Below, piece by piece: positions 1 through 7,810 of a stretch of DNA of 64,000 nucleotides; within the stretch, counting starts at the first letter, position 1, and the number at the start of each line of letters is the position of its first letter. Under the pieces are notes generated by a model. That model worked only from the letters and a program-made list of their open reading frames with translations. It did not search any database and was not told the DNA's origin. Origin of the DNA: Wansuia hejianensis. GTDB taxonomy: Bacteria; Bacillota; Clostridia; Lachnospirales; Lachnospiraceae. The position numbers and the translations under genes were made by a program. Where the stretch lies: assembly GCF_014337215.1 (NCBI RefSeq), contig NZ_CP060635.1:2741501-2805500 (forward strand). The letters run 5' to 3'.

Positions 1-458
1 TTAATGCAGGAAATTACAATGTTCTCCGGCCCATGATGCAGAAGCTCGCTGATATCAAACAGATCACTGGTAACCCTGGAAAGCAGATGCCCCACCTTCT
101 GGTTGTCAAAAAAGGCAAACGACAGCTTCTGATAGTGGCCGAATATTTCCTGCCTCATATCATGCTCGATCTTCGCTCCCATAATATGCCCGAAATAAGA
201 GATATAAAAATTACATCCCAGCTCCACCAGAATCATCACAACCATCAGAATCCCCAGCTTCATAATCAGGCCGGTAGCCTCCTGAAGCGGCCGGTTCACC
301 ACAGAACCCGTAATATAGCGGACGATCAGCGGAATCGCCAGCGTCACAGCCGCTCCCAGGATCGCAAAAAACATATCCGAATAAAACAGCCCTTTATAAG
401 GTTTATAGTAAGTTACCATTTTTTTAAGATTCTCACGCATCGCCTGCACTTCCCCCAT
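1..458 (-). CDS. ABC exporter, N-terminal part (truncated by window edge)
   Basis: The reverse strand encodes about 150 residues that look like the transmembrane half of an ABC exporter. It begins MGEVQAMRENLKKM, then has hydrophobic helices (FFAILGAAVTLAIPLIV and LIMKLGILMVVMILVEL) and the typical cytoplasmic stretch HDMRQEIFGHYQKLSF followed by KVGHLLSRVTSDLFDI. The P-loop ATPase half lies outside the window. I chose ATG 458, which has AGGGATGAG just upstream; an in-frame ATG at 440 with GGGGGAAG upstream is a fair alternative. Such proteins act as dimers or heterodimers exporting drugs, lipids or peptides; the substrate cannot be told. Confidence 0.85.
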   Translation of the reverse strand, partial: MGEVQAMRENLKKMVTYYKPYKGLFYSDMFFAILGAAVTLAIPLIVRYITGSVVNRPLQEATGLIMKLGILMVVMILVELGCNFYISYFGHIMGAKIEHDMRQEIFGHYQKLSFAFFDNQKVGHLLSRVTSDLFDISELLHHGPENIVISCI

Positions 459-480
459 CTCATCCCTGATACGTTGTCAG

Positions 481-508
481 AGTATAAATGATGGATACAG
501 TATAACAA
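481..508 (-). promoter_or_regulatory. Putative sigma-A promoter of the ABC exporter
   Basis: On the minus strand TTGTTA (503-508) and TATACT (481-486) are separated by 16 bases, with the -10 box about 23 bases before the exporter start. The rest of 459-750 is AT-rich and holds no gene that I can support. Confidence 0.5.
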
Positions 509-750
509 ATCCCAGGCAACTTTCCAACTATTAGTTCCTGTCTCTCTGGAAAACCGGAAAAGCCAAAGGTTCTGCAGACAAAAACAGGGTATGAATCCGG
601 CCAGTCTGACGGAGAGTCTGCTTCTTTATGACCAGAGGATTTAACAAACAATTTACATTCTTCTGATGATTAATACTCATACATGCGGTTATGATGATAT
701 TTACAGGGCAAAATTTATAGAATAAACGCAAGAATAAAAGGAGAAAACAA

Positions 751-1407
751 TTGACGTACAAAGAATTAAAGAAAACAGAAGAGATCAACACATATATTGA
801 GCAGGGCAACCTCGTACTGGGAGCCATGGGCTTCACGGAGCATTCCGGCGTTCACGCATCTAAGGTGGCAGTTACAGCCGGAAATATTCTGCAGGAGCTG
901 GGATATGATGACCATCAGATAGAGCTGGCCCGGATGGCCGGCTATCTCCACGATATCGGAAACAGCATTAACCGGGAAGACCACGCACACACCGGCGCCC
1001 TGATGGCATTTCAGCTTTTGCGGGAAATGAATATGAGCCCGGCAGACATCGCAATTATCATCACCGCCATCGGCAACCATGACGAGAAATCCGGCGCCGC
1101 CGTAGATCCCGTCTCTGCCGCCATCATCCTGGCCGACAAGACCGACGTCCGCCGCAACCGGGTGCGCAATAAAATCAAGGCCACCTTCGACAAGCACGAC
1201 AGGGTCAACTATGCCGCAGCCGCTTCCAGTCTGGAAATCAACATTGAGAAAAAACAGATCACATTAAATATCGAACTGGATGAACAGATTTGTTCAATTA
1301 TGGATTATTTTGAGATATTCCTTCAGCGAATGCTGATGTGCCGCAGAGCGGCGGAGATATTGGGGCTTAAGTTCAAGGTGATGGCAAACGGACACAAGGT
1401 GGGTTAA
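751..1407 (+). CDS. HD-domain phosphohydrolase
   Basis: A 218-residue soluble protein with a metal-binding HD-domain pattern: histidines 31 and 35, the signature GYLHDIGN (H67, D68), then EDHAHTG, GNHDE and an aspartate in IILADKTDV. Proteins of this superfamily hydrolyse phosphate esters of nucleotides; the exact substrate is not evident. The start is TTG at 751 with AAGGAG about 9 bases upstream; there is no better ATG. It is transcribed away from the ABC exporter and stands alone, ending before a bidirectional terminator. Confidence 0.8.
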   Translation: MTYKELKKTEEINTYIEQGNLVLGAMGFTEHSGVHASKVAVTAGNILQELGYDDHQIELARMAGYLHDIGNSINREDHAHTGALMAFQLLREMNMSPADIAIIITAIGNHDEKSGAAVDPVSAAIILADKTDVRRNRVRNKIKATFDKHDRVNYAAAASSLEINIEKKQITLNIELDEQICSIMDYFEIFLQRMLMCRRAAEILGLKFKVMANGHKVG

Positions 1408-1473
1408 AAACAGCAGAGTCCGCCGGGGTAGCTGATCCGTCCGCCCTGAAAAGCCGCAAACCCGCAGAAACGC

Positions 1474-1502
1474 AAAAAAAACACCGCCCCCGGTGCTCTT
1501 TT
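1474..1502. terminator. Bidirectional rho-independent terminator
   Basis: A short stem CACCG (1482-1486) and CGGTG (1491-1495) is flanked by eight A residues on the left and CTCTTTT on the right. It can end the HD gene on the plus strand and the tRNA-Lys / trxA transcript on the minus strand. Confidence 0.6.
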
Positions 1503-1526
1503 CGTCATCGAAAACAGTGCTTTCCA

Positions 1527-1599
1527 TGCGCCTTCAGGGACTCGAACCCTGGACAAATAGATTAAGAGTCTACTGCTCTACCAACTGAGCTAAAGGCGC
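1527..1599 (-). tRNA. tRNA-Lys (anticodon CUU)
   Basis: The reverse strand folds as a complete 73-nt cloverleaf. The acceptor stem is GCGCCTT/AAGGCGC with discriminator A, the D arm contains AGTTGGTA, the anticodon loop is CTCTTAA (anticodon CTT, lysine AAG), and the T arm is CAGGG-TTCGAGT-CCCTG. The 3' CCA is not encoded and must be added after transcription. It lies downstream of trxA on the same strand, followed by a terminator. Confidence 0.97.
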
Positions 1600-1682
1600 T
1601 TATGTCTTACGTTATTTTTGTAACGCAAGACTCATTATAATAGATTGCCGCGGAAAAATCAACCCCTTTTTTTACAAATTCT

Positions 1683-2003
1683 TTATTTTTTTAAAGCTCT
1701 GTTTATCTCTTCCTCCAGCCCTTCTTCATCCATACCGCCTACTGCTGATCCGGCCAGGGCCCCGTCCTTGAAAAACAGGAAGGTGGGAATGGACATCACG
1801 CGGAACTGTGCCGCTATGTTAGGAGCTTTATCCACGTTCAATTTGCAGAACTTAATGTCTGTCATGGTTTCGGACAGCTCTTCAAGGATAGGTGTCATCA
1901 TTTTACACGGGCCGCACCAGTCCGCATACATGTCCACTACGATATCCCCTGTTGTATCCAGTACTTCAGCTTCAAAATTACCTTCGTTCACTTCTTTTAC
2001 CAT
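1683..2003 (-). CDS. trxA: Thioredoxin
   Basis: A 106-residue cytosolic thioredoxin with the classic active site ADWCGPCK near residue 30 and the cis-proline segment VMSIPTFLFF. It reduces protein disulfides and is itself recharged by thioredoxin reductase (a trxB lies at 12.2-13.2 kb). ATG 2003 has AAGGAG 6-11 bases upstream. It is the last gene of a compact minus-strand run trmB, a 48-residue ORF and trxA, with 17 bases to the small ORF. Confidence 0.96.
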   Translation of the reverse strand: MVKEVNEGNFEAEVLDTTGDIVVDMYADWCGPCKMMTPILEELSETMTDIKFCKLNVDKAPNIAAQFRVMSIPTFLFFKDGALAGSAVGGMDEEGLEEEINRALKK

Positions 2004-2020
2004 CTTGTTTTCTCCTTTTC

Positions 2021-2167
2021 TTATTTTTTCTTTTTTTTCTCTATCTTCTTTAACATCGTGTTCAGTTCACTCATGGATTTCTGTATTCTTGCCACCTGAC
2101 TGCTTCGGCCTGACGCTTCATACTCCAACTGTGAGATCTTTCCCCTGACTCCGGAATTTTTTTTCAT
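2021..2167 (-). CDS. Small basic hypothetical protein, 48 residues
   Basis: An ORF between trmB and trxA on the same strand, beginning MKKNSGVRGKISQLEYEASG and ending in a lysine tail (KKIEKKKKK). The middle is heptad-like and could form one amphipathic or coiled-coil helix. The ribosome site is modest (AAAGGCAAG). It lies 17 bases before trxA and 42 bases after trmB. I do not recognise a family; the support is position, codon reading and spacing. Confidence 0.55.
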   Translation of the reverse strand: MKKNSGVRGKISQLEYEASGRSSQVARIQKSMSELNTMLKKIEKKKKK

Positions 2168-2209
2168 ATTGAACACTTGCCTTTTTCTTTATCATATGTT
2201 TTCCCCGCG

Positions 2210-2866
2210 TCATTTGACAGAGCCGGGCCGGGCTGTCAGTTTGCAGATCGGGTTGCCCATGACGGAAAACTTTTCCTCATATTCCGTCATAACATTTCCT
2301 ATATTAAGGATAGGGTCATTATGCAGATCAAAAGTAAAGCTTTCCAGGCTCCAGCCCCGCTCCCGTATCTCTTCCAGCGAAAAATCAAACAGCTCCCTGT
2401 TGTCAGTCTTAAATTCCACTGTTCCGCCTTCCGGCAGAAGCCGTTCATAGCGCCGCAAGAATTCCCTGGAGGTCAGCCGGCGTTTTGCGTGGCGCTCCTT
2501 GGGCCAGGGGTCTGAAAAGTTCAGATATATTTTCTCCACCTCTCCTTTTGAGAACACCTCCGGAAGCTCTCTCGCATCCATACGGATAAAACGGAAATTC
2601 CCTTCCGTATTCTCAAGCGACTCTGCTTTCTGTATTGCCCGGAGAAGCACGCTGCTGTACATTTCTATCCCTATATAATTGACCTCTGAATGCAGCCCGG
2701 CCATTTCCATCAGAAAACGGCCCTTACCCATTCCAACCTCTATATGGATAGGATTGTCATTTTTAAAGATTGTATTCCATTTTCCCTTGATTCCTTCCGG
2801 ATTCTGGATACAGAAGAAATTTTCGGCAATGGCCTCTCTCGAACCAGGTATATTTCTTAAGCGCAA
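2210..2866 (-). CDS. trmB: tRNA (guanine-46-N7)-methyltransferase
   Basis: A 218-residue class I methyltransferase that makes m7G46 in the tRNA variable loop using S-adenosylmethionine. The SAM-binding segment is HIEVGMGKGRFLMEMA and the TrmB signature is LNFSDPWPKERHAKRRLT. Length and motif order match bacterial TrmB. It heads the trmB / small ORF / trxA run and is divergent from the V-ATPase operon, with about 200 bases of AT-rich intergenic DNA between them. Confidence 0.95.
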   Translation of the reverse strand: MRLRNIPGSREAIAENFFCIQNPEGIKGKWNTIFKNDNPIHIEVGMGKGRFLMEMAGLHSEVNYIGIEMYSSVLLRAIQKAESLENTEGNFRFIRMDARELPEVFSKGEVEKIYLNFSDPWPKERHAKRRLTSREFLRRYERLLPEGGTVEFKTDNRELFDFSLEEIRERGWSLESFTFDLHNDPILNIGNVMTEYEEKFSVMGNPICKLTARPGSVK

Positions 2867-3065
2867 TTTCCCATGCCTCCGTTAAATTATTAACATACAG
2901 GTGAACAATTTTCAGCATTTATTGTCCGTAAACTACAGTTTACTATATAAATTGCCAAAATAAAAGATTAAATAAAAGATTTTAAAAAGAAAAGCTAGCT
3001 TTTTCTATTTCGAAGGTATATGATAGGCAGTAGCAAAAATGAAATGAGTCACCGGAGGTGAAAAA

Positions 3066-3377
3066 ATGGACACTGTAATCAACAAATTATCTGAGATTGA
3101 AGTTGCAGCATCCAGGATACTGGAAGGCGCCGCAAATCAGAAAAAAGTCTTAGACCAGCAGCAGGAAGAACAGATTGCAGAATATGACCAGCAGATCGAC
3201 AAGGAAACCGCTGCCGAGATTGCCAGACTTCAGCAGGAACTTTCTGTTTCCATGGATTCTGAATTACAAAAGCTCAAGCAGAGCTCGGAACATGCGCTTC
3301 AGTCTCTGGAGACCTATTATAAAGAAAATCACGAAACGCTTGTAGAACAAATTTATGAGAAAATAATAAGGAAGTGA
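3066..3377 (+). CDS. V-type ATPase peripheral stalk subunit G/H
   Basis: A 103-residue almost entirely helical, charged protein (for example QQQEEQIAEYDQQIDKETAA), as expected for the coiled-coil stalk partner of subunit E (AhaH/NtpF type). It is the first gene of the ATPase operon. ATG 3066 has a strong CCGGAGGTG ribosome site. It is assigned mainly by position and composition, since such stalk subunits diverge quickly. Confidence 0.8.
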   Translation: MDTVINKLSEIEVAASRILEGAANQKKVLDQQQEEQIAEYDQQIDKETAAEIARLQQELSVSMDSELQKLKQSSEHALQSLETYYKENHETLVEQIYEKIIRK

Positions 3378-3381
3378 TTGT

Positions 3382-4422
3382 TTGCGAGGTTTAATGTCCT
3401 ATAGCGGACTTACGACGAAAATCCGCGCCATGCAAAGCCATCTTCTGACCACAGAGAATTACCGGGAGATCGTGGAACTGCCAAGTGTGCCCGCCGCCGT
3501 AGCATATCTGAGGCAAAAGCCTTCCTATGCGGCAATCCTGTCGGCTGCCGGCGAGACGGAGCTGCACCGCGGAGAAATCGAGAAGATGCTTCGCCAGAGC
3601 ATCTACCATGACTTTACTAAGATCTACAGCTTTGCTAATCTAAAACAGCGGAAATTCCTGGATCTGTACTTTATGCGGTATGAGGTTTATTTCCTCAAAG
3701 TCTGCCTGACCAATATTTTTGATCATCGGAATGCTCCTCTGGATCTGTCAGCTTTTGAATCGTTTTTTACGAAGCACTCACGGCTGAATTTCCAACTGCT
3801 GACCGCTTCTTCCACGCCGGAAGAATTCCTGGCCAATCTGAAAAGCTCCGAATACTACATTCCGCTGTCCAATATCAAGAACGTGGATCAGCCAACGCTG
3901 TTCGACTACGAAATGGCGCTGGATCTTTACTATTTCCGGAAATTGTGGAAAGAAAAAGATAAAGTCATTCATGAGGAAAAGTCCAATGGACTGACCCGTA
4001 TCCTGGGCTCCAAATTTGATATGCTGAATATCCAGTGGATCTACCGCTGTAAGCGGTATTATCACATGGATCATGCAGATATATACGCTCTGCTGATACC
4101 TGTCAATTACCATATCAGCAGGCAGCAGACCAGAGAAATGGTAGAAGCAGAGGATCTGGACGCTCTGGAAGCTGTCATAAGCCGCAGTTACTACGCGAAG
4201 CATTATGAAAATTTTACAGAAGCATCCCTGGAATCCATGTATGCGGAGATCCTGAAGCATATACTAAGTTCAGGCTCCAGGCAGGAACCATATTCTGTAA
4301 CAACTGTTTACTCCTACCTCTATCACAAAGAACATGAGGTGGACCGTCTGATCATAGCGCTTGAATGCGTGCGGTATCAGGTTTCTCCGGAAGAAGCCAT
4401 GACTCACGTCGCATGCCGCTAA
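3382..4422 (+). CDS. V-type ATPase subunit C (central stalk cap)
   Basis: A 346-residue soluble helical protein of the AtpC/NtpC (V0 subunit d-like) family, which links the rotor shaft to the membrane c-ring. It contains the expected N-terminal MSYSGLTTKIRAMQSHLL region. The start is either TTG 3382 (AAGGAAG seven bases upstream; chosen) or ATG 3394 (GAGG only). Four bases separate it from the G/H gene. Confidence 0.85.
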   Translation: MRGLMSYSGLTTKIRAMQSHLLTTENYREIVELPSVPAAVAYLRQKPSYAAILSAAGETELHRGEIEKMLRQSIYHDFTKIYSFANLKQRKFLDLYFMRYEVYFLKVCLTNIFDHRNAPLDLSAFESFFTKHSRLNFQLLTASSTPEEFLANLKSSEYYIPLSNIKNVDQPTLFDYEMALDLYYFRKLWKEKDKVIHEEKSNGLTRILGSKFDMLNIQWIYRCKRYYHMDHADIYALLIPVNYHISRQQTREMVEAEDLDALEAVISRSYYAKHYENFTEASLESMYAEILKHILSSGSRQEPYSVTTVYSYLYHKEHEVDRLIIALECVRYQVSPEEAMTHVACR

Positions 4423-4452
4423 GCCTGAACTAAAAACCGGAGGTGTTTAACT

Positions 4453-6390
4453 GTGATCGTCAAGATGAAATTTCTTAGTATCACCGGTCCAAAAGCAGAT
4501 ATTGACCGAGTCGTCGAGCGATATTTGTCAAAATATGAGATTCATCTGGAAAATGCACTGGCCGAATTAAAGACCGTACAGAATCTGACTCCATACATTC
4601 AGATCAATCCTTATAAGGAAAAACTGAAACTGGCCGAAGATTATACAGAGCTTCTCCCGGAACAGAACCGGCAGACCGGAAAATCAATGTCCCTGGAACA
4701 GGCGGTTGCCTGTATACAGCAAACCGACCGGACTTTGGCAAAGCTAAAGGAAGAACGGACTGAACTGGAAGCCAAACGGAATAAATACCGGGAGCTGTCC
4801 GCCAAGATAGAGCCGTTTCAGGATATCCCCTGCAGCCTCTCTTCCCTGCTGGATTTCAAATTCATCCGTTTCCGCTTTGGCAAGATTCCGAAGGAATATT
4901 ACACAAAATTTGAGAATTATATTTACGAAAATTCTGACACGGTATTTTACCGCTGCCACTCCGACAGCCAGTATGTATGGGGTGTTTATTTCAGCCCCAA
5001 GGATCAGATCAGCCGGATTGACGCCCTGTATGCGTCGATGCATTTTGAAAGGATCTATCTGCCGGACGAATACGAGGGCATTCCCGAAGAGGCTTATCAC
5101 AAGCTGATTTCAGATACCGCAAGGACGGAAGAAGGTATCCGCTCCTGCGACGACCGGATGGCCGATTATCTGAACTCACATGCTTCGGAATTGGTAGGTG
5201 CGAAAAACAGGCTATCCGATATGTCAGAGAATTTTGATGTGAGGAAATTGGCCGCCTGTACGAAATCAAAAGCAGAGACCTTCTATATCCTGTGCGGCTG
5301 GATGTCCGCCAGAGACGCAGAGGCCTTTCAGAAGGAGATCTCAGATGATCCCAACCTATACTGTTTTGTGGAGGATAACAATAACAATATTCTGAGCCAG
5401 ACTCCTACAAAGCTAAAAAATCCCAGGTTTTTCAAGCCTTTTGAAATGTTTGTAAAGATGTATGGCCTGCCGGGTTACAATGAATTCGACCCCACCATTT
5501 ATCTGGCCATCACCTACTCCTTCATCTTCGGCATTATGTTCGGAGACGCGGGTCAGGGACTCTGCTTTGTGATCGGCGGCTTTTTAATCTACCATTTTAA
5601 AAAAGTACCACTGGCCGCGATTATGGGAACAGCCGGAATATTCTCCGTCATATGGGGGCTTGTGTACAACAGCTTTTTTGGATTTGAGGGCTTCTTCCCT
5701 TACGAACCGCTTATTCACGCTAAAGACGACATGCTCACCCTGCCGGGGCTGGGCAGTCTGAATACGGTGTTCGTCCTGGCAATCGCTTTCGGAATGTTCA
5801 TGATCCTGTTTGACATCATCCTGAGCATCGTAAACGCGGTAAAGCAAAAAGACAAGGAAAATATATGGTTCAGCCAGAACGCCCTTGCAGGTCTTGTCTT
5901 CTATGGCACGATCGTTGCGCTGGTGTTCCTGATCATGACGGGAAACGGAGGTCTGAATACGCTGCTTCCAATACTGATCGTGCTGATCGCCGTTTCACTG
6001 ATCGTCATTTTCCTGAAAGAAATGCTGAGCAGAATAGCCATGAAGCGCAGACCGGCCATCGAAGGCGGCAAGGGAATGTATTTTGTCCAGGCATTTTTTG
6101 AGACATTCGAGACAGTCTTAAGCTTCCTGTCCAATACGCTGTCCTACGTCCGTATCGGCGCCTATGCAGTCAGCCATGTGGCAATGATGCAGGTAGTCAT
6201 GATGCTGGCCGGGGCTGAAAGCGGCGGAGCCCCCAATATGGTTGTTGTCATTCTGGGCAACGCATTCGTCGCAGCGATGGAAGGCCTGATGGTCGCCATC
6301 CAGGTACTCCGTCTGGAATATTACGAGATGTTCAGCCGTTTCTACAAAGGAAACGGAAGAGAATTTAAGCCCTTCCTGAAAAAAAATTGA
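4453..6390 (+). CDS. V-type ATPase subunit I (membrane stator)
   Basis: A 645-residue protein with a soluble coiled-coil N-terminal half and a C-terminal half with about seven or eight membrane helices, as in NtpI/AtpI and V-ATPase subunit a. The ion-channel helix carries conserved arginines (SNTLSYVRIGAYAVSHVAM, and a later VLRLEYYEMFSRFYKGNG). It forms the half-channels through which ions reach the rotor ring. GTG 4453 with GGAGGTG upstream is the start. Confidence 0.93.
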   Translation: MIVKMKFLSITGPKADIDRVVERYLSKYEIHLENALAELKTVQNLTPYIQINPYKEKLKLAEDYTELLPEQNRQTGKSMSLEQAVACIQQTDRTLAKLKEERTELEAKRNKYRELSAKIEPFQDIPCSLSSLLDFKFIRFRFGKIPKEYYTKFENYIYENSDTVFYRCHSDSQYVWGVYFSPKDQISRIDALYASMHFERIYLPDEYEGIPEEAYHKLISDTARTEEGIRSCDDRMADYLNSHASELVGAKNRLSDMSENFDVRKLAACTKSKAETFYILCGWMSARDAEAFQKEISDDPNLYCFVEDNNNNILSQTPTKLKNPRFFKPFEMFVKMYGLPGYNEFDPTIYLAITYSFIFGIMFGDAGQGLCFVIGGFLIYHFKKVPLAAIMGTAGIFSVIWGLVYNSFFGFEGFFPYEPLIHAKDDMLTLPGLGSLNTVFVLAIAFGMFMILFDIILSIVNAVKQKDKENIWFSQNALAGLVFYGTIVALVFLIMTGNGGLNTLLPILIVLIAVSLIVIFLKEMLSRIAMKRRPAIEGGKGMYFVQAFFETFETVLSFLSNTLSYVRIGAYAVSHVAMMQVVMMLAGAESGGAPNMVVVILGNAFVAAMEGLMVAIQVLRLEYYEMFSRFYKGNGREFKPFLKKN

Positions 6391-6452
6391 GGAACGCTAT
6401 AAAATGGTTTTGCTATTATTTTATTTAAGATAAATTAAGGAGGATTATCATT

Positions 6453-6881
6453 ATGACAACATTCATTCAGATTCTTACAGCGGCAGCTCTGGTATTAAGC
6501 ATCATCATCCCGTTTAGCTATTATTTTCTTGGGGATCATAACAAGAAACGTTACAAAAAAACACTTGGCATTAACTGTCTTGCATTTTTCGGAATACTAA
6601 TGGTCGCCGCGGTCGTAACCCTGGCGGGAGCTTCCTCTGTATCGGCGGCCACCGACGGCATGAGCACAGGCGCAGGAATGGGCTTCATCGGAGCCGCTCT
6701 GGCTACCGGCCTTTCAGGCATTGGCTCCGGCATCGGCGTTGCCAGCTCCGCCAGCGCGGCACTGGGCGCGATCAGCGAAGACGGTTCTATCTTCGGTAAA
6801 TCCCTGATCTTCGTAGCCATGGCCGAAGGTATCGCATTATACGGCCTGATCATTTCCTTCATGATTATCGGTAAACTTTGA
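6453..6881 (+). CDS. V-type ATPase subunit K (proteolipid rotor)
   Basis: A 142-residue protein with four predicted membrane helices that forms the rotor ring. The C-terminal hairpin is well conserved: glycine-rich GLSGIGSGIGVASS (about 87-100) and the ion-binding glutamate E125 in VAMAEGIALYGL. The N-terminal hairpin has neither a glycine-rich helix nor a carboxylate, so each protomer probably has one ion site. The glutamine and the Ser/Thr after the glutamate that typify many sodium-binding rings are not seen. SD AAGGAGGATTATC precedes ATG 6453. Confidence 0.92.
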   Translation: MTTFIQILTAAALVLSIIIPFSYYFLGDHNKKRYKKTLGINCLAFFGILMVAAVVTLAGASSVSAATDGMSTGAGMGFIGAALATGLSGIGSGIGVASSASAALGAISEDGSIFGKSLIFVAMAEGIALYGLIISFMIIGKL

Positions 6882-6899
6882 TCACCTGGAGGCAGCGCC

Positions 6900-7208
6900 A
6901 TGAAAATGTACTTAATCAGTGACAATGTGGATACACAGACTGGTATGAGGCTTGCCGGCGTCGAGGGCGTTGTCGTTCACGAGCGTGACGAACTCCGGCA
7001 GGCCCTGGAGACAACATTGGCCGATAAAAGCATTGGCATCATTCTGCTGACTGAGAAATTCGGGCGTGAATTCCCGGATATCATAGACGATGTCAAGCTG
7101 AACCATAAGCTTCCCCTCATCATTGAGATTCCGGACCGTCACGGTACCGGGCGGAAAGCAGATTTTATCACATCCTATGTAAATGAAGCAATCGGACTGA
7201 AACTGTAA
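6900..7208 (+). CDS. V-type ATPase subunit F
   Basis: A 102-residue Rossmann-like subunit (NtpG/AtpF family) that sits on the rotor shaft with subunit D. The start is MKMYLISDNVDTQTGMRLAG and the core GIILLTEKFGREFPDIID matches the family. It has 18 bases to the K gene and GGAGGCAGC ahead of ATG. Confidence 0.9.
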   Translation: MKMYLISDNVDTQTGMRLAGVEGVVVHERDELRQALETTLADKSIGIILLTEKFGREFPDIIDDVKLNHKLPLIIEIPDRHGTGRKADFITSYVNEAIGLKL

Positions 7209-7222
7209 GGTAGGTGAAGGAT

Positions 7223-7810
7223 TTGACAACTGAAGAAAAGTTAGAAAATTTTTATAACCATTCCATAGAGAGCGCCCACAATGAGGCAGAACGTCTGATT
7301 AACGAACATCAGGCCGCTCTGGACCAGCTGTTTTCAGAGCATCAGGAGACGAAGAAACGTCAGGCCGCCGCAGAGCTGGCAGCTGAAAAGGAAAAGCTGA
7401 AGCGTGAGAATAACAAAACTCTCTCAACGGAACAGCTCCAGATCAAACGGACGCTTTCCCTGAAGAACATGGAATTGAAGAATAAACTGTTTGCTGAAGT
7501 AGAAGAAAAGCTCCTGGCATTTAAGAAGACCCCCGAATATGAGACCTATCTCTGTCAGAAAATTAAGGCGGCTTCGGATTTTGCCCAGAGCAGCGCTATT
7601 GAATTTTATCTGGACGCATCAGACAGCGCTCTCTCAGATACGATTTCCCGGAAAGCCGGCGTACCCATCCAGATCTATCCTGAAAAATTCATGGGCGGCC
7701 TCCGGGCAGTTATCCCGGAAAAACATATACTGATTGATAATTCCTTTGCCGCCATGCTGCAGGAGGAACGTGATTCTTTCATATTCGAGGGAGGACACGT
7801 ACATGAGTGA
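7223..7810 (+). CDS. V-type ATPase subunit E (peripheral stalk)
   Basis: About 195 residues: a long charged helix in the first half (residues about 10-100) and a small C-terminal globular domain ending IFEGGHVHE, as in the E stalk subunit that pairs with G/H. I prefer TTG 7223 because TAGGTGAAGG lies 3-12 bases upstream; GTG 7214 would sit inside that ribosome site. The last eight bases overlap the start of the A subunit (ATGAGTGA), suggesting translational coupling. Confidence 0.88.
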   Translation: MTTEEKLENFYNHSIESAHNEAERLINEHQAALDQLFSEHQETKKRQAAAELAAEKEKLKRENNKTLSTEQLQIKRTLSLKNMELKNKLFAEVEEKLLAFKKTPEYETYLCQKIKAASDFAQSSAIEFYLDASDSALSDTISRKAGVPIQIYPEKFMGGLRAVIPEKHILIDNSFAAMLQEERDSFIFEGGHVHE

